A stretch of 64,000 nucleotides of DNA from Adiantum capillus-veneris (lineage: Eukaryota; Streptophyta; Polypodiopsida; Polypodiales; Pteridaceae), in NCBI GenBank assembly GCA_014529385.2, contig CM043967.1:133354682-133418681 (forward strand). The letters are read 5' to 3'. The number at the start of each line of letters is the position of its first letter. Positions within the stretch are counted from its first letter, which is position 1. Below the pieces are notes generated by a model, which was not told where the DNA came from, did not search any database, and saw nothing but the letters and a program-made list of their open reading frames with translations. Shown here one piece after another: positions 1 to 10,319 of this stretch. The translations under genes and the position numbers were made by a program.

Positions 1-383
1 TGCATCCTCTCCAGGTTCTCCAAAGAAAAGAGGATATCCATAAAAGCTTCCCTTGCTTTAATCTCAAGGCTACCTGCCCCTCACGCTACCCCTATTGTCT
101 GCGTGCCTTGGGCAAAAACAATTGGCACTACTGCATGGATGTCCTCTTTGTTTTCAATTTCTTTCCAATTAGGCCAATCTTTATTAAACCCTGAAAACAA
201 AATTTGTGTAAGTGGCTAAAATTTTGAACTCCCAGGCCGCCCGGCTACATTTAGAGGTTGCATTTTACCGAAATCTACCTCCCTAACCGATGGCACATTA
301 AAAGAAATGTTCAGATAGGGAGGAGCATTTTTTTAACTTTTTAAACCTTAATAGGTGTATGAGGGGATTCTTAAAGATCCAAC
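1..383. repeat. 383-bp direct repeat, copy 1
   Basis: This segment is repeated at 3470-3852 with no net length change and only about four substitutions by eye. It lies directly upstream of the truncated gag of element A. Similarity stops at about 383 (GATCCAAC versus GATTCAAC), just before the GSGDPYAHV segment of gag. Copy 1 starts exactly at base 1, so its true left edge may lie outside the window. I recognise no protein in it. It could be a solo LTR, an LTR pair or an internal duplication. It starts TG and can be read to end CA, but no target duplication is visible. Confidence 0.9.
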
Positions 384-391
384 TATAGAAG

Positions 392-2010
392 AAGTATAGC
401 GGATCGGGGGATCCATATGCCCATGTATCGCTCTTCAAGCAAGTCTTAAGAGCAGAACAGATCACTGATTTCCATACTCAATACGAGGGATTCGGGCTGA
501 CCTTGGAAGGGACGGCCTTAACATGGTTTCAACCTTTAAACCCTGAAACTTGTCCGAATATTGAACATGTATTGCGCGAGTTCGCAGAAGAATTCTCAAA
601 ACGGGGTATAAAGTATAATACTGTATTGCAGATATATACTTTTAAACAAAGGGAGAGTGAAAAAGTGAAGGAAGCAACCTTGAGATTGAAGCAATACATT
701 GAGAGGTTCCCGAGGAGGGAATTACCGCAGGACGAGAGATTGTCTGTGCTCTTTGTCGAAGGACTTAGGAATGAAACCTTGAAAAAGGACCTTCACTTGA
801 AGGCCTGTAGCACATTTCAATAGGTTACAAGGGAAGCGTTATATCTTGTCGATAACTGCAAAGCATATGGGGAAGTGTTAGAGGATACTAATTCAGTAAC
901 CAGTGGCTCTTCATCGATTAAAAGCGAACCCTCTACCAAGAAAAATGCTCAGGCATCCTTGATGCCCACAGCTGATCAAATGATAGAGGAGGTAACGAAG
1001 AGAATGCAGCAACATATGAGATCAAATCCAGTGATGAGACAGTCTCAGACGAGGAAGTGTGACATATGTGGGGGGGATCATCCGATGTCGTGGTGCACAC
1101 AACAGCCGAAAGCATCAGTTGCGAATGGACGAGTACTGAAATGGTGCGCCATAGAACAAAAATGGACAAATCATAGCACGGCAGAGTGTTTTTATTAAAA
1201 AACTATGTGAGGGAAAGACCGTATGGACCTCCAGTAGGACCATCCCAACCACCTCCTCCAAGATATCAAGTTGGACCAAATATGAATCTGGTAGCAAGAG
1301 CAGACATACCTCAACCTGTGTTGGGTCAACAACCTCCATTACCACAGGAAAATAGAGCCATGATTAGGTATGCTCGACCTTGTGAACCATCACCAGGAAC
1401 AAATAGTACACTTCAAGTTTCTTATTATGAGGAACCGAATGAGCCTTACGCAACAAAACCTGAATCACAAATGTACGCAGACAAAGCCTATCAACCATGG
1501 GGAAATAGAGAGGGTATGGCACCACCAACGTATGTAGCACAACCTTTGAGAGATCAATATTTGGTAGACGAAAGAACGTTAATGCTCATTGCGAACCAGA
1601 ATTACAAACCAAGAGGATATCCTAATAGAGCAGGACAACCTATGGGACCACCTCCTCAAAATCAACCACCAATTGGACAGTGCTATAGCTGTGAAAGTAC
1701 GGATCATTGGGAGCATAACTGCCCTTTCAAAGGCGAAAGAGTGAAAATTTTTGGGTTTTGTGATGGATGTTGTGTGAATCACATATTGCCAGATTGCCCA
1801 AAGAATCCGGACAACAAGGAAAAAGCAACTATGGATATTGTGGAGGTGATACCAAGTGCAAGCAGCGGATCAGAAACCGATCCCATGATCCAAATCAATG
1901 CGATAACCAGAGCCCAAGCCAAGGACTTAGGGAAAAACGATCCCTTGGAGGAAAAGGTCGAGTTGCCAATACCCACAGAAAATGAGAGTTTATCCGTGAG
2001 AACCCAGTGA
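392..2010 (+). pseudogene. gag polyprotein of element A, matrix/capsid and zinc-knuckle part
   Basis: Gag coats the RNA genome in virus-like particles. From about 395 the frame reads the gypsy capsid signature GSGDPYAHV, then a TALTWF core at about 510 and a helical region up to a TAG at 821; the same frame continues to about 1195. Cysteine modules follow: CX2CX3HX4C (KCDICGGDHPMSWC, about 1057), a degenerate CAIE...HSTAEC near 1146-1190, CX2CX4HX4C (QCYSCESTDHWEHNC, about 1678) and CX2CX3HX4C (FCDGCCVNHILPDC, about 1758). The frame changes near 1195 and a TGA stands at 2008. Element G has the same four-module layout. The frame is broken, so no intact product is expected. Confidence 0.8.
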
Positions 2011-3432
2011 AAATCCTGGAAGGCGAAACGGGATAGGATGAAAACAAGATGGTTGAAAACCCAAATTGCCATGAAAAACGAATTGCATGAAACAAAGGAG
2101 CAACTGAAATTAGAAAGAGAGAGTAAAACTGCTAACGTTAACAACAAGCCGAGGAAAGCGTCCTCAGGGGGATCAGTCTTGGTTGAGAAAGTGCTAGAGC
2201 CGTTAGATGCTCTATTACAAGCGTATGAAGCAAGGCTAAAAACAAACCAAACCTTAGAGCAAATATGGTTAACTTATCCTCAACCAGAAGTGGAAACGAA
2301 GCGTTTGGAAATGTGTAAACACCTCATTGAAACAGCCCAGGCGTTGATGGAACCTAAGGTGGTTAGAACCCCAGAACAAGAAGTGTTGATTCACAAAGAG
2401 CAAGAAAAACTAAAAATCGATGAACCAAAACAAGTAAACGGACCCACGCCTGAAACGATATTGTCACTGGATCACCGAGTGGTGCCGAACACGACTGATG
2501 ATGCTAAGTCAATGACGATAATTCCAATTCCATAAGTTGAAGAACAATGGCCACAACACTTATGGGAAACCATTAGAAACAAAAAGAACGAAAGCGTGAT
2601 GTTACAGTCTGCTCCAATTCTTGAGATTAACTTGGATAACGGATTTTATCCAGCCGATATACAATCAATGTATGGGGATGCGAGAACGGAGGTTTCGGTG
2701 GAAAGCAAATCCCAATCCTTGAAAACCCTGCCTTCATTTATAGGTGAACACGAGAAACAATCAGAGATAAGGTTAGTTCCATCCCGGATGAGAACTATTC
2801 CACATATGGTTGACTCAAAAAGTCTTCAAGAGATGTTGTCAACACCTTTAACATGCACAATCACGTTGTCCGAACTCTTGAGAGTCAGACCACACTTATG
2901 GGAAGACATGGGAAAACATTTGGAGCACAAAGGAGTAAAGATTCCTCTTCAGATGAACCCTACGGGAGAAGAAAACAAACGGGAAGGTCAACCCAAAGTC
3001 CAACCAGTGCCCATAAACAAGGTCGGAGATTACTGTGAAGGCGAGGAGGTTAATACAACCTTACCTGTTGAATATCAGGATATAAAAACGATAGCTATCC
3101 TAGACAGTGGAGCGGGAGTGGCAATTGCTACAAAGCAAATCTGGCAGAAATGGGGCCGTCCAGCTCTCAGAAAAACGAGAATGAAACTGCAACTCGCAGA
3201 TGGGTATGTAGAGAGACCACTGGGAATCCTGGACCAAATAGATGTAACTTCGTGTGGAATTAACTATGAGCACACCTTTGCTGTGGTGGATTTTGAAAAA
3301 ACGAACAACTTCGACATTATTTTGGGACGACCTTTTATGCGTCAACTTAAAATGATACAAGATTGGGGGTACGACCAAATCTACCTAAGGCACGAAGAGC
3401 TATACGTTCTTGATCAGTTACTATCCTCTTGA
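2011..3432 (+). pseudogene. gag-protease linker and first retropepsin (PR1) of element A
   Basis: This continues the gag frame after the TGA at 2008. A charged helical segment comes first, with another stop (TAA) at 2533-2535. The aspartic protease domain lies at about 3040-3400: the catalytic motif LDSGAGVAIA is at about 3100-3130 and the flap-distal IILGRPFM motif at about 3319-3342, spaced as in gypsy retropepsins. It would cut the polyprotein as a homodimer. The neighbouring NHVYL/QIYL tail resembles the protease end of element G (47390-47462). The frame stops at 3432, 37 bases before copy 2 of the 383-bp repeat. The stretch 22355-22800 is a relative of the segment around 2300-2760. Confidence 0.8.
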
Positions 3433-3469
3433 TACGGCAAGACATCTTGAAATTCACCAAAAATAATTC

Positions 3470-3852
3470 TGCATCCTCTCCAGGTTCTCCAAAGAAAAGA
3501 GGATATCCATAAAAGCTTCCCTTGCTTTAATCTCAAGGCTACCTGCCCCTCACGCTACCCCTATTGTCTGCGTGCCTTGGGCAAAAACAATTGGCACTAC
3601 TGCATGGATGTCCTCTTTGTTTTCAATTTCTTTCCAATTAGGCCAATCTTTATTAAACCCCGAAAACAAAATTTGTGTAAGTGGCTAAAATTTTGAACTC
3701 CCAGGCCTCCCGGCTACATTTAGAGGTTGCATTTTACCGAAATCTACCTCCCTAACCGATGGCACATTAAAAGAAATGTTCAGATAGGGAGGAGCATTTT
3801 TTTAACTTTTTAAACCTTAATTGGTGTATGAGGGGATTCTTAAAGATTCAAC
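3470..3852. repeat. 383-bp direct repeat, copy 2
   Basis: This is the second copy of the segment at 1-383, lying between the protease and the pre-RT linker of element A. The differences I see are C/T in the ACCCYG stretch, G/T in the CAGGC-CCCGG stretch, A/T in TTAA-TGGTG and C/T in GAT-CAAC. The high identity contrasts with the heavily mutated coding DNA around it, so the duplication is younger than much of the decay, or was homogenised. Confidence 0.9.
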
Positions 3853-4697
3853 ATGAAGGATCACAGCTATAGAGACGTTGCAAAAACACCAGTGCAAGAA
3901 TTTAATTTAACCACTGTAAATGAAAAAGAAATACCTGCATGGAGGCAAAAAAAAGTGCATGTCTGGATGTGTGGAGCATCTGATTGTGGAGACATAATCA
4001 AAGAGGAATGCGTTTTGGGAAGATCCGTAGAAGATGAGGCTTATCTCCCAGAACCTTTCCCTGAACATTTATTTGAGCCATTCGGGTGGACTCAAATATT
4101 GTCAACCTTGGACGTATGTGTTAAGGAATGCACACCTACAAAATTTTGTGACGAAGAAGGATACAACCTAGTAACGTTGCAAATGGCTAGCGTCATCCTT
4201 GAGTCAGGATCGGAGAGCAAGGAACAAGAAGAACCACCACATGAGACCGAGTGTAAAAGAATAATTGATGAGATATCTGTAGTGAACGATAGGAATCGAA
4301 CAGAGGAGGGATTCACGGATTCACTAAACGGTGACCTTCCATCATTGGATGATGAAATCCAACTGATAGAGGCTGATGATGAGAGATCAAGTACATCAGA
4401 GACGAATAGGAAATACAGGTCGAGACAGAACAGGTTTTACAAGTTTCCTAACCAAAACCTAGTCGACAGGAGTGGTATAAATCCAAGAGAACAAGAAAAT
4501 CAAGGGCGAATAATCATAATCTGATGCCTCTTGTCAATGACAGAACGGGATATCTAAAGCTTGTCAAAGTTGATGATTGTGTCAAAGACGAGGTCACTGG
4601 CCGGTTTATCAAATCTAAACCATGGAAAAACAACAAGAAGAACGGACACGAAAATCGAACGACTAAGTCGCATTAAGGGGGGAAAACAGGGTCTGGA
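3853..4697 (+). pseudogene. linker ORF between protease and reverse transcriptase of element A, function unknown
   Basis: An open stretch of 223 codons (3853-4524) starts with ATG directly after the 383-bp repeat. It is acidic and holds a PEPFPEHLFEPFGWTQ segment and a serine/acid-rich tail. The following 170 bases keep biased lysine/arginine-rich composition but contain stops. Many plant gypsy elements have such a spacer between protease and RT; I recognise no domain in it. The ATG is a convenience, not a demonstrated start, because upstream pol sequence has been displaced by the repeat. Confidence 0.5.
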
Positions 4698-6240
4698 ATG
4701 ACCAAAACAGAGAGGAAAACAGAGTACGATAAGCTCACGCAAACCCTCAGAGACATATCGACGACTGACTTTGAAACAAATGAGGACACGGGTTCTGACA
4801 AGATGGATGCACCGTCCCATTATAAGAAGTATACCATAGAAGATAGGAAAATCATAGTGCAACAACCAATGAGGGAATTGAAGGAACCGGGTACATCGTA
4901 CGACGGTCCTGAAAAAGCCAAACGAATAGATCTAGCGGAGCCAAGAGAAGATCCAAAACCTGCATATATTGCCACGGATCTTACTGAAGAAGAGGAAAAG
5001 CTTTTGGTAGCTACTCTTAAACAGTATAGAGATGTGTTTGCATGGTCATACAAAGATCTTAAGGGGGTGGATCCAAGTATCTGTCAACACACAATACCCC
5101 TTAAGAATGACGCCAAACCTAGCAGACAACGTCCCTATACTTACAATGAAACGTTTGCAAAAAACATCAAGGAGGATATAGATAAACTTAAAGAGGCAGA
5201 GTTTATTTACGAAATTGAGCACACCGATTGGGTTTCACCGATTGTGGTGGTCCCAAAGAAAAATGGAAAGTTAAGAGTGCGCGTCAATCTCAAGAGAGTA
5301 AATGCTGCTATAATTCGGGACAACTATCCCCTACCCATTACTGATCATGTAATTGAAAGGGTGGCAGGAAAAGAGGCTTATAGTTTCTTAGATGGCTTTT
5401 CGGGTTACAACCAACTCGCAATAAATCCAGAGGATCAGCACAAAACGGCTTTCGCAACTGAATGGGATATTTTTTCATTCCAGGTAATGGCTTTTGGCTT
5501 AACAAATGCACCAGCCACATTTCAAAGGCTGATGGGTCATGCTTTTAAAGAATATCTAAGACAATTCTTAGAAATTTACATGGATGACTTGTGCGTTCAC
5601 TCTCTTGTAAGATTGGAGCACATAGAAGGTGTTCGAAAAATGCAAACCGTATCGGATTTTCCTGAATCTAGAGAAATGTGTCTTCATGGTAAGACAGGGC
5701 AAAATATTGGGACATATAGTGTCCAAAAACGGTATTTGGACAGACATGGAGAAGATCAACGTCATTGTTGATCTACCACGACCAGTAAAGGTAAAGGAGG
5801 TACAGGCATTTACGGGCCATTGTGGATATTATCGCAGATTTATCTACTCATACGCTATAATTGCAAAACCACTTTACGCGCTGATAACTAAATTTGAGTG
5901 GACAGATGAGTGCCAGAAAGCTTTTCAAACTTTGAAGCAGAGGTTAATTTCCGCTCCAATTTTGAAGGCTCCGGATTGGGAAAAGATATTTCACATCCAC
6001 GTAAACGCATCAGCGTATGCAATAGGATGCATACTTGCACAACCTGGAGAGAACAACATGGGTTCTCCAATAAGTTACTCTAGTAGACAACCGAACAATG
6101 CAGAGAAGAATTACACAACAACTGAGAGGGAGGGATTGGGTATGGTCTATGCGGTGAAAACGTTTAGACACTACTTACTTTCCAATAAATTTGTATTCTT
6201 TCGTTGATCACCAAGCACTGTTGTACTTAGTAAACAAACC
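4698..6240 (+). pseudogene. reverse transcriptase and RNase H of element A
   Basis: RT copies element RNA to DNA and RNase H removes the RNA strand. RT motifs run in order: DWVSPIVVVPKKNGKLRV (about 5225-5280), DNYPLP, YSFLDGFSGYNQLAI, FATEWDIFSFQVMAFGLTNA and the catalytic YMDD at 5578-5589. The frame shifts near 5640 to the segment FEKCKPYRIFLNLEKCVF, followed by ILGHIVSKNGI. RNase H follows at about 5930-6200, but the usual first catalytic Asp is replaced (VNASAYAIG, where DAS is expected) and a frame change near 6205 separates the VDHQALLYL motif. The PEDQHKTAF and GFSGYNQ wording is non-chromoviral. Product inactive. Confidence 0.85.
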
Positions 6241-8214
6241 TTGCAGTACGGGAGGATTGTTCGATGGTTCATCATACTGCTTGAGTTTGACTTCACGGTA
6301 GTAGTCAAAAAAGGAACTACACACCAAAGAGCGGATCATTTATCTAGAATGATGCATGGAGAAAACCCAGTAGGAGTTGATGATGATTTGCCATATGCAT
6401 ATCTTTTCAACATAGAAATGGTTCCCAGATGGAGCGAGGATGTAATTCCTTTGCTGACTATCGGGTCATTGAATGTGACAAGACAACCATCTACCATTGC
6501 AGCATCCAGATCATTGGTAATGTTGGCGGGCAGGCTATACAAACAGGGATCGGATCAAATCCTTAGGCTTTGTGTTGAATCGAGTGAACGAGAATTGTAC
6601 CTAAACCAAGCTCATGTACAAACAACGGGGATTCACAATGGGCATGCACAGATGTATCAAAGATTGATGAGAATGGGTGTGTATTGGCCAAAAATGAAAC
6701 ATAGTGTTCATATGCATATCAAATATTGCGTTAGATGCACGCCTCAAAATCCAATAGAGCACGCGACTCTATTCAGATTGTCTGTAGCACCCCGATGGAG
6801 TAACTACATTGTTGAATACCTCACCACCAGGATACTGCCTGAAGGGATGAGTAGATCACGTATCAAAACGATCACGAAAGAGGTAGAAAACTATGTATTG
6901 ATTGAGGACACTCTTTACAAGAGGGGAAAAGATAATCAATTGAGAATGTGCGCGACTGAAGAGGAATACATTCCTATCTTAGATCAAGCACACGGAGGAC
7001 AAGCTGGTGGACATTTCTCAGCTGACAAAACGGCCAAAGCAATTCTTATTGCAGGCATATGGTGGCCTACACTATTCATGGACGCTAAGGAGTTTGTGAA
7101 ATGATGTGACGATTGCCAGAAAACAAAAATTCCTAGAGCACGAGATGATATGCCCGTGAGGCCAATGATGGGGGCAAGAGCGTTTGCAAAATGGGGAATA
7201 GATTTTGTAGGACCGATAGCGCCTCCGGGATATAAAACGCACGCTCAATACATTATTGTGGCAACAAATTATCTAAAAAAATGGATGGAAGCTAAAGCAA
7301 CAACCAGAAATGATCCAAAAACGACAGCACAGTTTTTGTATGAGAACATTTTCACCAGATATGGCTTACCAATAGAGCTAGTAAGCGATAGAGGAACTCA
7401 CTTCATCAATGAGGTGATCGAATTCCTATTGGATGAATTCATGGTAATTCACAGGAAGTCCGCTCCCTATCACCCACAAGCGAACGGCCAAGCAAAAAGT
7501 ACGAATAAGATTTTGGTGACAATTCTCACAAAAATTGTTGGCGAATCGAGAGCTGACTGGGATCAAAAGCTGCATTCAGCTTTATGGGCATATCGAGTAG
7601 CTTACAAAATGTCAATCGGAACGACTCCGTTCAACATGGTTTATGGAATTCAAGCAATTTTGCCACTTGAATTCCTTATCCCCACACTTCGGGTCACTAA
7701 ACAATTAGAATGGACGGGCCATGAATTATCCAATCAGGTAGATGTCCTAGAAAAACTGGATGAAACTAGATTAAGAGCCGTTGCATCAATCTACGCGCAA
7801 AAACGAAACATGAAATCATTCTTTGATCAACATGTTATCAGCAAGGAATTTGCTACTGGGGATTAAGTCTTAATGTATACCCTGAAACAACATTCCCAGA
7901 AACTCAAAAAGCGAGGCAATGGACCCTATGTGATTCATGACATATCATCTAGCGGTGCCATTAAACTTGCGACATTAGAGGGAGAGGAAATTCCTAACTG
8001 GATTAGTGGTTGCAGACTAAAGAAATACAACCTACCACTAACCTCAATGATGCTTGCCAAAATACACGCTGTGAAGGAGCGCAAGAACAAAGCAAAGGAG
8101 ACAAAAGCTCAAGCACAGGAGGAGGCCAAAGTCAGGATTTTAAAACGAAAACAAAAATTACAACAACAAAGACTTCCTCAACCAGCAGATGTGGCTCAAA
8201 TTCCTTTTCTATAA
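6241..8214 (+). pseudogene. integrase of element A with two H2C2 zinc modules
   Basis: Integrase inserts the cDNA into chromosomes. Two H2C2-like modules occur in tandem: about 6600-6745 (QAHVQTTGIHNGH ... CVRC) and about 6980-7120 (QAHGGQAGGHFSA ... CDDC). Each is preceded by PRWS and LYK-G-D---LR-C segments, so the unit looks duplicated. The second module has an in-frame TGA at 7102-7104. The catalytic core shows GIDFVGP (about 7198) and SDRGTHF (about 7385), but the third catalytic residue appears as Lys (GQAKSTNK) where Glu is usual. A stop at 7864-7866 precedes the C-terminal SH3-like part (KRGNGPYVIHDISSSGAIKL, about 7908). The end is a basic coiled tail rich in Lys, Glu and Gln up to 8214. 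Confidence 0.85.
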
Positions 8215-9155
8215 TTCAAACTAATGAGCAATGGGAAATAGGAATCGATGTTCGCATCAATCTCAAACTTCCGCATGGCAGATATCAACGAGCATTGATT
8301 GACACAGGAGCAAGAGTCAATGTGGTCAACTTCTCCACTTACAGGATGCTTACAAATGAACCCCTCGTGCAATCCACACGTGATCTACAAGCCGCAAATG
8401 GTGCAACAATGCCAACATTGGGGATAGTAAACTTACCAATCAATATTGATGGAAATAGTTGTCCTCATCAATTTTTTGTAATGAAAGACGGAGAAATCAG
8501 AGAATCACTATGCTTGGGAGTTCCATGGATGAGAACGTACAATGCAATCACTGAATGGTCAGAACATGCGTTAATGTACACACACGACTCTAACGTGTAC
8601 ATGACTCCATTCACCAAAACAGATCACTCGTGGCCGAGTATCCCCATTGACAAAAAGCAACCGGCTAATCAGCCAAAAACACCACAAAAGGTTATTCGGA
8701 AAGTATGGATAAAGAAAAGATTGATGCCCAACAAACCGAGCAAGATATGGCTACCTAAGGACAAACTCCAGACAGAAGCAGCATCATCTCAAAGACCTTC
8801 AGAAGTTACTCCGGAATGGAAATGGCAACCAAAATTGGAGAAAACTAAAGATTCAGCGACAGAGCTCGAAAGGAAATCCAAAACTCAAAACAAGAAGCCT
8901 GAACCTCCAAAATGGCATTGGAAACCTGTGAAAACTAAAGTAGAATCTGTAAAGATGCAACAAACCGCATACAAATGGGTTCCAAAAATAGTTTCCATCA
9001 CAACACCAACAATCAGGGAAAGAGCAATTCGACTGCAAGCTCTTCTGTTCCATACACAGCTACCCTCGCCATCAAAAGCCACTGAAAACTACATTCAGTC
9101 CCCGCATCTTGCACAGCACCTTGTTACCCAACAATTGTCTCAAACATCAGAATAG
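8010..9155 (+). CDS. extra 3' ORF of element A: second retropepsin-like domain plus Trp-motif tail
   Basis: This 381-codon frame overlaps the integrase end by 205 bases in the -1 frame; the real protein probably begins near 8180. Residues about 95-190 form a second retropepsin-like domain: RALIDTGARVNVV with the catalytic DTGA at 8301-8312, and SLCLGVPWMRTYN at about 8500-8540, matching the usual LGRPFM position. The next 150 residues are basic and hold spaced tryptophan motifs: KVWIKK, KIWLPK, WKWQPK, WHWKP and YKWVPK, between about 8695 and 8990. The PPT follows 83 bases after the stop. Related Trp motifs occur at the same place in element G. Integrase C-termini and env-like ORFs sit here in other families, but no signal peptide or membrane segment is visible. 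Its role is unknown. Confidence 0.65.
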   Translation: MQTKEIQPTTNLNDACQNTRCEGAQEQSKGDKSSSTGGGQSQDFKTKTKITTTKTSSTSRCGSNSFSIIQTNEQWEIGIDVRINLKLPHGRYQRALIDTGARVNVVNFSTYRMLTNEPLVQSTRDLQAANGATMPTLGIVNLPINIDGNSCPHQFFVMKDGEIRESLCLGVPWMRTYNAITEWSEHALMYTHDSNVYMTPFTKTDHSWPSIPIDKKQPANQPKTPQKVIRKVWIKKRLMPNKPSKIWLPKDKLQTEAASSQRPSEVTPEWKWQPKLEKTKDSATELERKSKTQNKKPEPPKWHWKPVKTKVESVKMQQTAYKWVPKIVSITTPTIRERAIRLQALLFHTQLPSPSKATENYIQSPHLAQHLVTQQLSQTSE

Positions 9156-9237
9156 GGCCACATTACAAGACCATGCATAAACACAGATTCCAACACCCAT
9201 GCACATGCACCCAACCTTCGTCCGGGGCGACTCAGAC

Positions 9238-9251
9238 AAGGAAGGGGGGAG
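9238..9251 (+). promoter_or_regulatory. polypurine tract of element A
   Basis: AAGGAAGGGGGGAG primes plus-strand DNA synthesis next to the 3' LTR. The identical 14-mer occurs at 21295-21308 (element B) and 48478-48491 (inside element G). The LTR should start right after it; here the next bases are TAATTG where the other two sites have TGTTTG. Confidence 0.8.
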
Positions 9252-10186
9252 TAATTGATGAATCTAGCAGTCAGGGCCATTAAGGGGTCCAACGTGTATA
9301 TATGTACATAATGTGTGTGTTTTTTCATTATTTAGAGTTCAATTTCGAACATATTCGATCAAAACCTGGCATTTTTAGCGTTTTTGTATCATCCGACCAG
9401 CATAATAATGAGTTGTAATGACAAAATCCGGAGCATTGGGATGCTTCTAGAGAAAATATATGCTTAGGGGTGAGTATAATAATTTTGGCTAATTTTTGCC
9501 AGCTAATAAGTATTTTCAATTTATTTTGTTTGATTTTCGTTAATAAAACATCAAAAATTAAAAAATCTCACTCACAAGTGTCGGAATCAAGTTCTGGAAG
9601 CAAACGCCGAAGTATCATGATAAGGTTATCAAGCATGGAAGATATGAAGCTAATCTGAAGATGACGAATTTCAACCTTAATGATCATGACTACATTTCGC
9701 CAAAATCGCATCAAATGGTCATACGACGCCGGAATGACAAGCGGTTCGACCCAGGTGATATGCAGATTATATCGGGATCAAAGGTGAGGAAAATCAGCCC
9801 TATGTCACGAAAATCTCGGGAAGATATAGGCCAGGTAGGCCAAATTCTAGCTCATTGTTCATTTTCACATTTTGAGAGAGAAGAAGAGAGCTTCTTGACC
9901 TAGAGCGAGCTGCCACATTTCTACCCCGTACGGACGGTCCGAGCCAGCATTTCACACCAGATTTCACAGGTATGTTCCTTATCAAGTAAAGATCAAGTCT
10001 ATTACGCATGCAAGTGCGAATCATTGCACAAACGGGCGAAGGGATCAAATCAAAGCCGGATCGGGTCAAATAGGTCAAGGTCCCTTAGAGGCATCCAAAT
10101 AAAACTTTTTCCAGGCACAGAACACATCAATGTGCTCCCCACAAGGTCAGGAACAAAGCCATATGATCAAATCACAATTTGGTGGT

Positions 10187-10212
10187 GGTACACCGATCGC
10201 GATCGGTGTACC
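10187..10212. repeat. 26-bp perfect palindrome, element B leader
   Basis: The left half GGTACACCGATCG is followed directly by its exact reverse complement. It is the longest of five CGATCGCGATCG-cored copies in elements B and its 3' side. Confidence 0.95.
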
Positions 10213-10307
10213 TCACTGACAAAATTTGGGACAGAACATGCAAAACACCTCCCCTCAGCCTCGCCTACAATCTGCAGGTGTCAAAATTAATTTTGGCCTC
10301 TGTGGTA

Positions 10308-10319
10308 CGATCGCGATCG
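10308..10319. repeat. CGATCGCGATCG palindrome, copy 2 (element B leader)
   Basis: The 12-bp core is perfect and is preceded by GGTA and followed by GTGCCCCC, a variant of the GTGTACCTC that follows the other copies. Confidence 0.9.

Larger units (their letters stand above)
1..9251 (+). mobile_element. Element A: degenerate Ty3/gypsy LTR retrotransposon, 5' end outside window
   Basis: The order on the plus strand is gag, retropepsin, a linker, RT, RNase H, integrase, then an extra ORF that ends just before a polypurine tract at 9238-9251. This is the gypsy order (RT before integrase). The RT reads YMDD near 5578-5589. I see no chromodomain and no second RNase H, so it belongs neither to chromoviruses nor to a Tat/Ogre dual-RNase-H type. 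In-frame stops near 386, 821, 2008, 2533 and 7102 and frameshifts near 1195, 5640, 6205 and 8200 show that it is inactive. Its family is also represented by element G and by the fragment at 22355-22800. The 5' LTR lies outside the window and the extent of the 3' LTR is unresolved. Confidence 0.85.

Noticed and set aside
9252-9970. A host gene or promoter between elements A and B
   Set aside because: Only short open frames are present and the position right after a PPT points to an LTR.
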